DNA from: Mycolicibacterium doricum
GTDB lineage: Bacteria; Actinomycetota; Actinomycetes; Mycobacteriales; Mycobacteriaceae
Direction: 5' to 3'
NCBI RefSeq assembly: GCF_010728155.1
Contig: NZ_AP022605.1
Location: 3,782,001-3,846,000 of the forward strand
DNA: 64,000 bases
Made by a program: the position numbers and the translations under genes. Of this stretch, positions 25,672 to 35,564 are shown piece by piece (the stretch's first letter is position 1; every line of letters starts with the position of its first letter). The notes under the pieces were generated by a model. The model searched no databases. It was not told where the DNA came from and saw only the letters and a program-made list of their open reading frames with translations.

Positions 25672-28188
25672 ATGGAGGATCATGGCACGGACATCGATCT
25701 CCCGGACTCGCTACACGGTATGGACGACCTCGCACTCGACATGCGGCTCATCTCGTCGCACCGTGCTGATCGTGTCTGGCATCGCGTCAATCCGGAGCTG
25801 TGGGCTGCGTCGCGCAATCCTTGGGCGGTGCTCAAGTCGGTCGGCCAGCCTGAACTCGAGAAGCTCGGCAACGACGAAGCGTTCGTTGCCCAGGTGCGCG
25901 CCCTGATCGAGGATCGCCGGAAGCGTAACAGCGCCCCGTTCTGGTTTCCTCAGTCGCAGGCAGCGGGGACTCTCAATCTGACTGCGTACTTCAGCATGGA
26001 GTTCGGTCTGTCCGAGGCGCTGCCGATCTACGCGGGCGGGCTCGGTGTCCTCGCAGGTGATCACATGAAGTCGTCGACTGATCTCGGCGCACCGGTGGTC
26101 GGAGTCGGCCTTCTTTATCAGCAGGGGTATTTTCGTCAGGCTCTCGACTCGAGGGGTAATCAGCACGAGCTCTACCCATTCAGCGATCCGAGTGAGATTC
26201 CGGTGCAGCGGTTGCGCGGCAACGACGGCGCCTGGATTCGCATTCCGCTCGAATTTCCGGGCCGGACTGTGTATTTGCGCGCGTGGGCCGTCAACGTCGG
26301 ACGGTTGTGGTTGTACTTGCTTGACAGCAACGACCCTGCCAACGACCCGTCGGACAGGGGCATCACCGCCCAGCTGTATGCAGCCGATCCCGAAGTGCGG
26401 TGGAAGCAGGAGATGGCGCTCGGGTTCGGCGGCTGGCGGCTGCTGCGCGAGCTGGGACTCGATCCGCACGTCTGCCACCTCAACGAAGGGCACGCGGCGT
26501 TCGCCGTGTTGGAACGCGCCAGCTGGATCGTGCGGGAACAGAACGTGCCGTTCGATGTTGCGTTGACGGTCGCGAGGGCGGGCACCGTGTTCACCACCCA
26601 CACGCCCGTCGCCGCAGCTTTCGACCGGTTCGATCCCAGCTACGTCATCGGTTACCTCTCGCCGTTCGCAGCCGAGATGCGGGTGAGCATCGGCAAGATC
26701 CTCGGCTTGGGCCGCATGCGGGCGGACGACGATTCCGAACCTTTCAACATGGCCTACCTCGCGATTCGCGGGGCGTCGCGCGTCAACGGCGTGAGCTGGC
26801 TGCACGGCGAGGTGAGCCGGGAACTGTTCGCGGATCTGTTTCCGCGCTGTCCGCTCGAGGAGATTCCGGTCGGGCACGTCACCAACGGCGTGCACGTGCC
26901 GTCCTGGGACTCACCGGCCGCCGACGAGTTGTGGACGAACGCCGAGCTGCGCAACCAGTGGCGGGGCGTGCCGACGCCGATCGTGGAGCGGATGGAGGAG
27001 CGCCCGACGGCCGAGTTGTGGCAGATGCGCAACTGCAACCGCGAGCGCTTCGTGGGCTGGGCGCGCCAACGGCTGGCGCGCCAGTTGACGATCGCAGGCG
27101 CGGGCGCGGATCGCATCGACGAAGGGCAGCGCATTTTCGATCCCGAGGCCCTGACGCTGGGCTTCGCCCGGCGCTTCACCGAGTACAAGCGCACCGCGCT
27201 GTTGCTGCACGATCCCGATCGCTTCGCGCGCATTCTCACCAATCCCGAACGGCCCGTTCAGATCGCCGTCGCCGGCAAGGCGCACCCGGCTGACACCATC
27301 GGGAAGGCGATGATCCAGCGTTGGTATGCGTTCTCCCAACGCGACGATGTTCGCTCGCACGTCGCGTTCATCGCCGACTACGACCTGCTGCTGGCCGAGC
27401 AACTCGTCAACGGCGTCGATGTCTGGATCAACACACCACGCCGGCCGTGGGAGGCCAGCGGGACGAGTGGGATGAAGGTGCTCGTCAACGGCGGCCTCAA
27501 CCTGTCGGAACTCGACGGCTGGTGGGCCGAGGCCTACACCCCGGCGGTGGGGTGGGCGATCGGCGATGGAGCCGAACACGGTAGCGACCCGAACTGGGAC
27601 GCCCAGGAGGCCAACGGCCTCTACACCCTGCTCGAGCACGAGATCGTCCCAATGTTCTACAACCGCGACCAGGACGGGGTCCCGCAGGACTGGATGGCGC
27701 GCGTGCGCAAGAGCATGGGGAGGCTGACGCCCCAGTTCTCCTCGGAACGCATGGTCCGCCAATACGTCGACGACATCTACACCCCCGCCGCGGCCGCCTA
27801 TCGCACACGCATTGTCGACAACTGCCGGGTCGGCAGCGACATCCAACGCTGGCGGGAGATGATCGCGAACTACTGGAGCGAGGTGTCGTTCGGCGCTTTG
27901 CATGTCGAGCCGGCCGCAGCCGGCCACGACTTCCGGGTCCTCGTATCGCTCGGCGCGATCGGAACCGATGCGGTGCACGTGCAGCTGTACGCCACCGCCT
28001 GGGAGCACGGTGCGGCCGAAAGGATACCGATGGAACGCGGTGACGAAGTCGTTCGCAGGACGTTCGCCTACCACGCCCACGTCGACAGCCCGCGACCACC
28101 AAACGACTACACCCCCCGCGTCGTGCCTTATCATGCGTACGCGTCGTTTCCGCTCGAGACTGAGAAGATCTGCTGGTATACGCGCTAA
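25672..28188 (+). CDS. glgP: Alpha-glucan (glycogen) phosphorylase
   Basis: 838 residues from ATG 25672; a GTG at 25663 adds three. The enzyme releases glucose 1-phosphate from glycogen or maltodextrin ends. Family landmarks run in order: the DUF3417 N-terminal domain (RVNPELWAASRNPWAVL), LTAYFSMEFGLSEALPIYAGGLGVLAGDHMKS, HLNEGHAAFAVLERA, TTHTPVAAAFDRF and VGHVTNGVHVPSWDSP. The PLP-lysine loop SGTSGMKVLVNGGLNLSELDGWWAEAY follows. The length matches mycobacterial GlgP. No other glycogen gene is adjacent, and the surroundings are mobile-element debris on one side and a defence gene on the other. Confidence 0.95.
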   Translation: MEDHGTDIDLPDSLHGMDDLALDMRLISSHRADRVWHRVNPELWAASRNPWAVLKSVGQPELEKLGNDEAFVAQVRALIEDRRKRNSAPFWFPQSQAAGTLNLTAYFSMEFGLSEALPIYAGGLGVLAGDHMKSSTDLGAPVVGVGLLYQQGYFRQALDSRGNQHELYPFSDPSEIPVQRLRGNDGAWIRIPLEFPGRTVYLRAWAVNVGRLWLYLLDSNDPANDPSDRGITAQLYAADPEVRWKQEMALGFGGWRLLRELGLDPHVCHLNEGHAAFAVLERASWIVREQNVPFDVALTVARAGTVFTTHTPVAAAFDRFDPSYVIGYLSPFAAEMRVSIGKILGLGRMRADDDSEPFNMAYLAIRGASRVNGVSWLHGEVSRELFADLFPRCPLEEIPVGHVTNGVHVPSWDSPAADELWTNAELRNQWRGVPTPIVERMEERPTAELWQMRNCNRERFVGWARQRLARQLTIAGAGADRIDEGQRIFDPEALTLGFARRFTEYKRTALLLHDPDRFARILTNPERPVQIAVAGKAHPADTIGKAMIQRWYAFSQRDDVRSHVAFIADYDLLLAEQLVNGVDVWINTPRRPWEASGTSGMKVLVNGGLNLSELDGWWAEAYTPAVGWAIGDGAEHGSDPNWDAQEANGLYTLLEHEIVPMFYNRDQDGVPQDWMARVRKSMGRLTPQFSSERMVRQYVDDIYTPAAAAYRTRIVDNCRVGSDIQRWREMIANYWSEVSFGALHVEPAAAGHDFRVLVSLGAIGTDAVHVQLYATAWEHGAAERIPMERGDEVVRRTFAYHAHVDSPRPPNDYTPRVVPYHAYASFPLETEKICWYTR

Positions 28189-28356
28189 CAGCGTTGGCAG
28201 TCGAAGATCTCGATGAGCCTCATGCCCCACCGGATTGGGCTCGGTCGGACGGACAGCCTCGAGCCTGCGCAGTCGCGGGAGCGCGGCGCATACGAGCAGC
28301 TGCGGCTGAAGTCCCTCCGGCCTGTGATTAGTTTGCCGAGCGCGTCAGCAGCACTT

Positions 28357-29373
28357 TCACCGGGCATTCTCGGCCCGACCACTCAACTCAGTAGCTAGGT
28401 CAACCCGGGCATCTTCGATTCCCTTGACGGTGCCGTTGACGTGACGCTTGAGAAACGGAACAGCGTAGAGGTGGAAGCAATAGCCTCCGAGGCCACGCGT
28501 CTTGATCTCGTCCTTGATCGCTTCGATCTCGGCCGCGATGAGGTCTTGAGCAAGACCGCGTAGATACTGGGCGATTTCCTCTCTGGTGTGGTCCCCGAAC
28601 GGATACGCGACAACATCGAGCTCATAGCCGACGAAGATTCCGAAATCGTTCGACTTCTGCGCAGAGCCTTCGCCGCTCGCAGGGGGCAACAGAATCGCCG
28701 CAAGAGCCTTTACCTGCTCCGCATCAAGAGTTTCTTTGAGGAGTTCCGACTCCACGAGCCAGGTGTCGAACCCTAACCCAGCTTCGTGCAAATCCCCAAT
28801 AGATTTGAATGCCGCTTTCAATCCGCGCCGGACACTCGTGCCGGGCCTGTCCTTGGCGTCTCCGTACATCTTCGACTCGCCAAAAATGAGCTGGTAGTCG
28901 CCCGGAGCTACTTCGAGCAGATGTACGCCGTCAGAACCGTGTATATAGTGCGCAGTCGATGTCTTTAGCTCCATCTTCGAGAGTATCTTGGGAGCACCGA
29001 GATGCGCTTCAAGAAACGAGTACAACAACAGCTCTCCGCCCTCACCTGCGTTAGGATCGGGCGGCTTGAACTGCGAACGCACCTTATTGGCGAATTCCAT
29101 CATCCGGCTTGGGTCGGCCAGATACTTTTCTACATTCTGACGGGAGAGGACGTAGGTCAGACTGATGTTTGATAGTTCGTTGAACAGTGCCTTGAGGTCA
29201 AAATCCCCTGCGTCAATGCGGAGGATATGCAGATACAATTTTGTCTTGGTCTGGATGTCGTATGCGATGGGGTCGTAAAACAATTTGAGGAATCGGCCAG
29301 GCTCCATCACAGATACAGGAAGCCCGCCGGGAGACCCCTTGTCCTGGTTACTCAACCCTGATCCCCCGACCAT
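28357..29373 (-). CDS. DUF1837/HamA-like nuclease, orphan
   Basis: 338 residues from ATG 29373 (MVGGSGLSN; GAGG 12 bases upstream). The order of motifs follows DUF1837 (HamA/AbpA): LHILRIDAGDFDLKALFNEL, GELLLYSFLEAHLGAPKILSKMELKTSTAHYIHGSDGVHL, YQLIFGESKMYGDA, FGIFVGYELD, and a final GYCFHLYAVPF strand. The GE, GSDGVH and GESK elements fit a PD-(D/E)xK-like active site. HamA normally pairs with the helicase HamB in Hachiman defence. No helicase lies on either side here, so it is an orphan, a degraded system, or a different arrangement. Confidence 0.68.
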   Translation of the reverse strand: MVGGSGLSNQDKGSPGGLPVSVMEPGRFLKLFYDPIAYDIQTKTKLYLHILRIDAGDFDLKALFNELSNISLTYVLSRQNVEKYLADPSRMMEFANKVRSQFKPPDPNAGEGGELLLYSFLEAHLGAPKILSKMELKTSTAHYIHGSDGVHLLEVAPGDYQLIFGESKMYGDAKDRPGTSVRRGLKAAFKSIGDLHEAGLGFDTWLVESELLKETLDAEQVKALAAILLPPASGEGSAQKSNDFGIFVGYELDVVAYPFGDHTREEIAQYLRGLAQDLIAAEIEAIKDEIKTRGLGGYCFHLYAVPFLKRHVNGTVKGIEDARVDLATELSGRAENAR

Positions 29374-29863
29374 TTTCGGCTCTCGCCTCACTCGTTGCAG
29401 CGCAGTGTAACAATGGCCGGCGCTTCTGACGGGTACTTGTCGACGCCGCGAGGCTCTAAGACAGTCGCGATCCATTCGCCCCCCGTTTCCCATGCCGGGC
29501 ACTGGACAGCCGGCTTGACTTGTTACGCTCCGGATATCAACATTCCCTTGACTGTGTGACCCGCGGTTTTCGACGATCCTTGACCGCGATCCGAGCACGG
29601 CAGGCGTATCAGGGAACGTTGGGCCGCCCAGGTAAACCCCACGACGCCTCGACATTGGGCCGACACTACGGCCGCCGACTGACAAGCGCGCCCGACAAAG
29701 GTTGCTTGGCGACGGGCCACTCACATCCGGAATTTTCTACACAGGTTGCCCACCGCGATATCGGTGATCGCGACTAGTGATTAGCCCGTTCGTCGGGATT
29801 GCAGTACAGAGGTCCAGGGGTGCCGGGAATGTGTCCAGTTGGTCGGCAACTTGGACGCATAGC
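29374..29863. other. No supportable gene between HamA-like and HTH genes
   Basis: The reading frame of the HamA-like gene stays open upstream to 29724 but shows no conserved sequence before 29373. No other gene is seen. Confidence 0.4.
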
Positions 29864-30328
29864 TCACCGGGTGTCGGCGTGGGGTTGGCGGTCAGCCAGC
29901 CGTTGAAACTCGTCTCCGGTGAGTTGGCCTCGGTAGAAGGCAGTTTCGATGGAATCCCAGTCGCCGGCGATGTACGAGTCGGTGGCGACGCCATTGATTC
30001 GGACTACCCGGCCAACGCTGTAACTCCAGCCTAAGAGCCTTTCCATCATCTGCTGAGTGGTGATGATGCCGGCCGTGCGCTGGTCGATGATCTCGGCAGG
30101 TTTCACGTCGAGCATGGTTGGGTCATCGGCGATGCGACGCAAAATTCGTTGGATGGTCGCTTGAGACTGACTTGCGACCAGTTCGCTGATCTGCCGCTGG
30201 GTGAGGCCTTGGACCACCGCAGCGTCATAGATCTCTCGTTCCAGCTCGCGTTCGCAGACTCGTTGACGTGCAGCTTTGGCTGCGAGTCGTTTCTGGGCGG
30301 CGGTCTGGATCGGGGTTTCGGGCGACAT
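29864..30328 (-). CDS. Helix-turn-helix protein, unknown function
   Basis: 154 residues from ATG 30328, behind a strong AGGAGGTG. The N-terminus is a basic helix (QTAAQKRLAAKAARQRVCERELEREIYDAAV). An HTH follows (VVQGLTQRQISELVASQSQATIQRILRR). The C-terminal domain is conserved-looking (GWSYSVGRVVRINGVATDSYIAGDWDSIETAFYRGQLTGDEFQRL). It may be a regulator or antitoxin. It lies upstream of, and on the same strand as, the HamA-like gene, so it could control it. Confidence 0.7.
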   Translation of the reverse strand: MSPETPIQTAAQKRLAAKAARQRVCERELEREIYDAAVVQGLTQRQISELVASQSQATIQRILRRIADDPTMLDVKPAEIIDQRTAGIITTQQMMERLLGWSYSVGRVVRINGVATDSYIAGDWDSIETAFYRGQLTGDEFQRLADRQPHADTR

Positions 30329-30629
30329 TTTTGCACCTCCTGATTCATTATGAATCACGGAATCTGTCTGCGCGATAGGCGTCGGCTCGCTGCCGAGAAT
30401 CACGGCCCCTTCCGAAGTCCCGAGATTCGCCAGGGCCGCTGGCTGTCTGCGTATTCGATCCTGCAATGCCGCTTGGCATGGGACAGAAATTCGCGGACTA
30501 TACCGCGGTCAGACGCTAGGAGCAGGAGGGACAGGCGAGGTGGTCTGACCCACATCAAGTGTGGGACAAGCTACGCCCCGCGCTGTTGGAACAATCGGGG
30601 GCTCCCAACCATCATGAGCCGGTTGCGAT

Positions 30630-32183
30630 TCAGCAGCGGAAAGGAAATCCGGGGTCGGTGACGTAATCCAGCACCTTGCCATAAGCGTCACCACCGTAGG
30701 CTTGCACTTTGGCGCACATCTGGTCTTGAGTACTTCCGCCGGGGACGAACACCGCGTATATCGGGTTTCCGTCTTCCGTCGCGGCGCGCAACGAAGGACA
30801 AGTTTGGTCGGTGCGCAGATAGAAAGCACCCGGGTGGGCATCCAAAAGACGTTGTACCCCAGCCTCATACAGGCCTGGGGTGGTGACTGAGCCCAAGATG
30901 ACGATGTATTGGCCGTTGCAGGCTGGACGGCTTATGGGCTGGCGCAGCCCCAAATCACCGGAGCGTGTCGCCGGTACCGGAGGCGTGGTGGTCGGTGGCG
31001 GCGGTGTCGGCACGGGGGGCAGTCGAGTCGGGGTCGCCGGCGTTGGGGTCTCACTAGCAGTTGGCGGCTGAGATGGGGGGTCGATGGTTTCCGGCCACGG
31101 TGAGGCCGTCGGTTGAGGTTGTGCGGCGGGCGGAGATGGCTGGCCCAGTCGAGCACCAAGGAACGCAACCAGCCCGACTGCGAGCAGTCCGGCAGCGACA
31201 GCTCCAGTAATTAGCGCCCATCGCCGTGACGAGTGCTCCTCACGGACAACTGGTTCCGGCGCCGGAGCCGCTGGGAGCGCGTACATGGTTGGTGCGGCCG
31301 ATGTTGGAACTGCGTGCTGGGTGATGGCGCCGGGACCAGCGGCGCGGGCCCCGCGTCCGGTAAGCGCGGTGGCGAAGGCGCGGCATGTCTCGAACCGTTG
31401 GTGTGGTTCTTTGGCCATCGCTTTGCCAAGCACGTCATCGATGTCGCCAAGGTCGGGCCGGATGGAGGCAATCCTCGGAGGTGGTGAGGACAGATGATTG
31501 CCGATCACCACCGCCGGGTTAGTATTGGAGAACGGTACGGTTCCGGTGAGCAGGTGAAACGCGGTGGCGGCCAGCGCGTACTGGTCCGCATGACCGTCCA
31601 GCGGCTGACCGGTGAGTTGTTCGGGGGCAGCGTAGGCGACCGAGCCCACCGTCACATTGGTGGCGGTCAATCCGCCACTGTCGAAGGTATCACGGGCAAT
31701 ACCAAAGTCGGCCAACAGGATTCGTCGATCTTCTTGACGCTTGTCGGTGAGCAGAATGTTGGCGGGTTTGACGTCGCGATGGAGCAGATACCGTTCGTGG
31801 GCGTAGTCGAGCGCTTCGGCGATCGCTGACACGATTTCGAATGCTTCAGCGGGTGGCATCCCGTGCGGGTAGCGGTTCCGCAGGAGTTCCGCGGCGTCTT
31901 TGCCTTCGACGTAGTCCATCGTGATCCATAGTTGGCCGTCGTCCTCGCCGCGGTCGTGGACGGCCACGATGTGCGGATGCCATAACGTCGCGGCGATGTC
32001 GGCCTCGCGAGCGAATCGAGCACGAAACTGCGGGTCCGCGCTGACTGCCGATGGCAAAATTTTCAGCGCCTCCTGCCGGGGCAGCCGTGGGTGTTGCGCG
32101 AGATAGACCTCGCCCATTCCCCCGGTTCCCAGCAATCGCAGGATGCGGTAGCCGGCGAACACCTGCCCTTCGGCAATCGACAT
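30630..32183 (-). CDS. Transmembrane Ser/Thr protein kinase (PknB-type)
   Basis: 517 residues. The kinase domain (about 12-270) shows [11 protein letters not shown], the ATP-binding Lys in [21 protein letters not shown] and the APEQL activation segment. After a linker, one membrane helix ([22 protein letters not shown]) leads into a Pro/Thr-rich stalk. The C-terminal extracytoplasmic domain of about 100 residues has four Cys ([32 protein letters not shown]), like sensor domains of mycobacterial kinases. It is divergent from the peptidoglycan amidase at 32323, a possible cell-wall link. Confidence 0.92.
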   Translation of the reverse strand: MSIAEGQVFAGYRILRLLGTGGMGEVYLAQHPRLPRQEALKILPSAVSADPQFRARFAREADIAATLWHPHIVAVHDRGEDDGQLWITMDYVEGKDAAELLRNRYPHGMPPAEAFEIVSAIAEALDYAHERYLLHRDVKPANILLTDKRQEDRRILLADFGIARDTFDSGGLTATNVTVGSVAYAAPEQLTGQPLDGHADQYALAATAFHLLTGTVPFSNTNPAVVIGNHLSSPPPRIASIRPDLGDIDDVLGKAMAKEPHQRFETCRAFATALTGRGARAAGPGAITQHAVPTSAAPTMYALPAAPAPEPVVREEHSSRRWALITGAVAAGLLAVGLVAFLGARLGQPSPPAAQPQPTASPWPETIDPPSQPPTASETPTPATPTRLPPVPTPPPPTTTPPVPATRSGDLGLRQPISRPACNGQYIVILGSVTTPGLYEAGVQRLLDAHPGAFYLRTDQTCPSLRAATEDGNPIYAVFVPGGSTQDQMCAKVQAYGGDAYGKVLDYVTDPGFPFRC

Positions 32184-32322
32184 GGGCGCATATTACCCAG
32201 CTCCACCGAGTTGATCAGGCCTTTTACGGCCCATCATCGTGAGTGATTCCCTCCGTTCCGGATGCGGGTCAGTTTTGCCAACGAGCCCCTGGCGTCCTGA
32301 GTTGCTGCGTATCGTGACGACG

Positions 32323-33152
32323 ATGGAGATGCAGCCCAGTCGCGGATGCGGGCCGCGGCTTGACGCTCTGAGTCGGCGGCGGCTGCTCCAGCTCAGTGGC
32401 AGCCTCGGATTGGCCGCAACGCTCGGTGCTTGCGCTGGCAGTACCGAATCGACTTCGACGCCCACCGCGCAACCCACTAACACCGCACCGGCGTTGCCGC
32501 CAGAACCGATCGCGGTCAGTCCGCTGCCGCTGGAGCCTGGCCCACCCGCCGCCACGGCCGGCGGACAGCCGATGGTGGAGATCTGCCGTCAAGCCTGGGG
32601 CGCGGCACCGGCCAGAACCGGTGGACGTCTGCACACCATTACCCGAATGACGCTGCACCACACCGCCGTTGTCCTCGGTGACAACCGCAATGCCCCCAGC
32701 CGATTACGTCAGCATCAGCAGTACCACCAGACGACCGGGGATGGATCGACATCGCCTACCACGTCGGCGTTGACCGCAACGGCAACATCTACGAATTGCG
32801 CAGCCCGGAATTCGCTGGCGACACCGCAACCAACTATGACCCAGCGGGACACTTCCTGGTTCTCTGCGAGGGTGACTTCGACCAGGAGACCGCCTCCGAT
32901 ACTCAACTCAACGGTGCTGCAACGGCGTTCGCCTGGGCTGCCCAACAGTTCCACCTGGCCAGCGGCACCCTCGGCGGGCATCGAGACTTCGCCGACACCG
33001 CCTGCCCCGGCGCTAACCTCTACTCCCACCTCACCTCAGGGGATCTGCATACACGTATCGATGCCCTGCTCGCCGCAGGACCGGTCGACCTGCAACGCCT
33101 CTGCGGAGAAGAAGCCGCCACCAAGGTCGCTGCTATCGAGGCAGGCCAGTGA
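32323..33152 (+). pseudogene. Secreted N-acetylmuramoyl-L-alanine amidase (PGRP), frameshifted
   Basis: From ATG 32323 (a second ATG at 32329) the protein has a twin-arginine-like leader (SRRRLLQLSGSLGLAATLGAC) with a lipobox Cys. A Pro/Thr-rich linker is followed by the amidase start (RQAWGAAPARTGGRLHTITRMTLHHTAV). At about 32743 one base is missing and the domain continues in another frame: WIDIAYHVGVDRNGNIYELRSPEF, LGGHRDFADTACPGANL. Zn ligands are the HHTA His and the HRD..DTACPG residues. It would cleave the peptide from muramic acid. Without correction it is inactive. Confidence 0.82.
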
Positions 33153-33219
33153 CAGAGCGGGATAGGCGCCAGCGCCAATCTGGTGAGCGTCACGCGCACT
33201 GCAGACGATATTGAGGCCG

Positions 33220-33789
33220 CTACCTGATTTTGCTTGGCAGTCGGCACCCGGTGCTGCCGGTGATCAGCGCTGCGGCTTGGGATCCAAAGCGCAGCGTCGT
33301 CCCGGTGTCGCTGGTGAATTGCAGGTCGTGATTGTTGGGGTGGTCCTTGAACACGGTGAGCTCGGTTGCGCCCAACGAAGAGGCTGCTTGTTGCGCCAGA
33401 TCGAGAGCTTGCTTCCAGTTGTGCTCGGGAATTGGGGTGTCAGATACGTAGTTTCGTAGCAGTATCAGTTGCCCGTCTGATTGCTCGTACGGTGGATTGC
33501 AGCCGCCTCTGCTGTCCGTACGTCGCCATTCCCAGGTCACTGACGGAGCGATGGCGGTGATCTGCTGGCCGAGCTTGATAATCGCGGACTCCACTTGCGT
33601 GTGTGTGTCTTCAAGTGACGGCAGGGTTTTCAGCGCGTCAGCTGCTTGGCTAGCTTGGCCGGCGTCGGTGGGCTTGTATGGATTGCTCACGTGACATCCT
33701 GTCCCTAGTAGCGCAACCGACGCGAAGCACGTGATAACGCTGAGTTGGTGGCGGACGGTGCGGTTCAAGGTCATAGGCGCTGTGCTCAC
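33220..33789 (-). CDS. LppA/LppB-like lipoprotein
   Basis: 189 residues from GTG 33789, overlapping the stop of the DUF1023 gene by four bases (GTGA). A signal peptide ends in the lipobox LLGTGC. The mature part (LEDTHTQVESAIIKLGQQITAIAPSVTWEWRRTDSRGGCNPPYEQSDGQL..., ending TGSTGCRLPSK) has two Cys and the W-x-W region seen in the mycobacterial LppA/LppB family. The protein would be anchored outside the membrane. Tight coupling to the hydrolase suggests a partner or immunity role. Confidence 0.78.
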   Translation of the reverse strand: MSTAPMTLNRTVRHQLSVITCFASVALLGTGCHVSNPYKPTDAGQASQAADALKTLPSLEDTHTQVESAIIKLGQQITAIAPSVTWEWRRTDSRGGCNPPYEQSDGQLILLRNYVSDTPIPEHNWKQALDLAQQAASSLGATELTVFKDHPNNHDLQFTSDTGTTLRFGSQAAALITGSTGCRLPSKIR

Positions 33790-35564
33790 TTGTCCGGAAT
33801 CGGTGTTGTGCCTGCCACGACGGCAGCGATGTTGTAGCCGGTGATGCGGAGCTGCTGACTGTCGCCCATTTGAGGGTACTGGCTGTGCGCGTGCGGACCG
33901 CTCACCCCTTCCAGCGTGCGGCCATCAGGCATTGGCAAAGTGGTGGGCGCGGTGGAGAGCTGGGTGAAATTGGGGTTGGTGGCCGGATTTGGTCCGAAGT
34001 CACCGAATTCGTTGTTGAGGTACGTGCCGAGTATCGGGAAGCCCTGCATGATGGCCCTGGTGTCATACACCTTTTGGATGGGGTCATCGGGAGCCTCCAT
34101 CGCGAATACGTGGCCGGGTTGCATGTGCAAGTCTTGCGGTGTGGACGCTTCGATACCGGGCGAACCGTAGAACAAGACGTTGTCGACACCGTGGTCACCA
34201 GATTCCTGCAAGGCCAGTCCCGTGGTGAGCGAACCGTAGGAGTGCCCGATCGCAGTGAGATCCAGCGGACCCTGACGCGCAGCATCGAGGCCGTCGTAAA
34301 ACCCGGCCAAATCGTGAGCTCCGGCGCGGGCCATATCGTCATGCGAGACATCCCAGAAGCCCTCTGCCGACGCACCCAACTGATCCCACCCGGGAACCTG
34401 CGGCATGTCGTAACCAACCCACGCGATGGCGGCGACGGTCTCGTCACTACGTTTGGCCAGATCGAGTTGGTCAAGCGCTTCCTTACGCATGTTCATGGCC
34501 TCATTGGCCATGCCCTCAATGGAGCCATGAACGCTAGAGTTCAGGCCCGGAGCCGTCACCGAGACATGATCGGCAGTGTCGGGATCTCCCACGGCGATGG
34601 CAGCGTGTACTTGCTGGCCGGATTTGGTGTCCAGCAGCATCAGTTTGCGTTCGGGGTTGTCGCGGACGGCCCTATCGATGGCCTGCAGGTCCGGCAGGTA
34701 CTTGGCGCCGTTCTGGGCGTCGTTTAGTTCGCGCTGCCACGCCTCATACTTAGGCCGGTCAGCGAAGATCGCGCCGGGCTCATTAGGGGGCGGGATGTTC
34801 TTGCCGTCAGCCCAGTCCGGGTGCTGCGCCTTGAGGGCATCGACGCGGTCCTGGGCAGCCTGCGCCCGGGGCAGTTCGCGGTCCAACGTCTGGCGGTTGT
34901 AGTAATCCTGGTCGACGCCAGGCATACCGTTGTGGTTGGCGATGGTGGGGTCCCGCTGATAGAGCGCGTCACGCTCTTCTGGCGTCAGACCCTCCCAAAA
35001 GTCATGGAACTGGTTTGGATCATCGGGAACCGGCTTGGCAAGGGCATCACGCACATCGGGCGGATCGGTGCCAGCCGAATGCCCACCCGCATCCGTGATG
35101 GCCTTCGCCAAGCCGTCGTCCGCTTCATCTGCTGCGACGAGCAGGTCCTTGATCCGCACTTCAAGGTCCGCCTGTTGCAACGCATATACAGGATCGCCAA
35201 CCTTCGACTGGTCGGTAGCAGTTACTTCCCCGGACACGGGGTCGATGCTGAACCCTTCGTTGCGGGCGTCCTCGTAGATGCGGTGCAGTGCTGATTTGAC
35301 GCCTTCGATCTCGTCGGCGCTGGACCTGGTCGCCGACGAGACTCTGGCCATTTCCTCGCCATGGGAGGCGAGGTAAGCGCTCAGTTTGTCCAATGAGGCA
35401 CGGGCCGCGTCTCCACCACCGCCCTGCCAACTTTCGATGAGCGGGAGTTTTGTCAAACCGGAACGGACGTCGTTGGCGCTGGCACCACGCTTACCGAGCG
35501 CAGTAGCGACTTCCCGAAGTGTCGAGGCATCCCAACGCTCGATGTCGGCAAGGGTAAGGCCCAT
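33786..35564 (-). CDS. DUF1023 alpha/beta hydrolase with ESX-like helical N-terminus
   Basis: 592 residues from ATG 35564, which shares one base with the stop of the WXG gene (TGATG). The first 200 residues are helical with a W-x-G turn (IESWQGGGGDAARASLDKLSAYLASHGEEMARV), as in type VII substrates. The DUF1023 hydrolase domain follows: VAAIAWVGYDMPQ, the nucleophile elbow GHSYGS, VLFYGSPGIEA, an Asp in EAPDDPI and the catalytic His in GPHAHSQY. It is probably an exported lipase or esterase-type effector or cell-envelope enzyme. It lies in an operon with the WXG protein and the lipoprotein. Confidence 0.85.
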   Translation of the reverse strand: MGLTLADIERWDASTLREVATALGKRGASANDVRSGLTKLPLIESWQGGGGDAARASLDKLSAYLASHGEEMARVSSATRSSADEIEGVKSALHRIYEDARNEGFSIDPVSGEVTATDQSKVGDPVYALQQADLEVRIKDLLVAADEADDGLAKAITDAGGHSAGTDPPDVRDALAKPVPDDPNQFHDFWEGLTPEERDALYQRDPTIANHNGMPGVDQDYYNRQTLDRELPRAQAAQDRVDALKAQHPDWADGKNIPPPNEPGAIFADRPKYEAWQRELNDAQNGAKYLPDLQAIDRAVRDNPERKLMLLDTKSGQQVHAAIAVGDPDTADHVSVTAPGLNSSVHGSIEGMANEAMNMRKEALDQLDLAKRSDETVAAIAWVGYDMPQVPGWDQLGASAEGFWDVSHDDMARAGAHDLAGFYDGLDAARQGPLDLTAIGHSYGSLTTGLALQESGDHGVDNVLFYGSPGIEASTPQDLHMQPGHVFAMEAPDDPIQKVYDTRAIMQGFPILGTYLNNEFGDFGPNPATNPNFTQLSTAPTTLPMPDGRTLEGVSGPHAHSQYPQMGDSQQLRITGYNIAAVVAGTTPIPDK

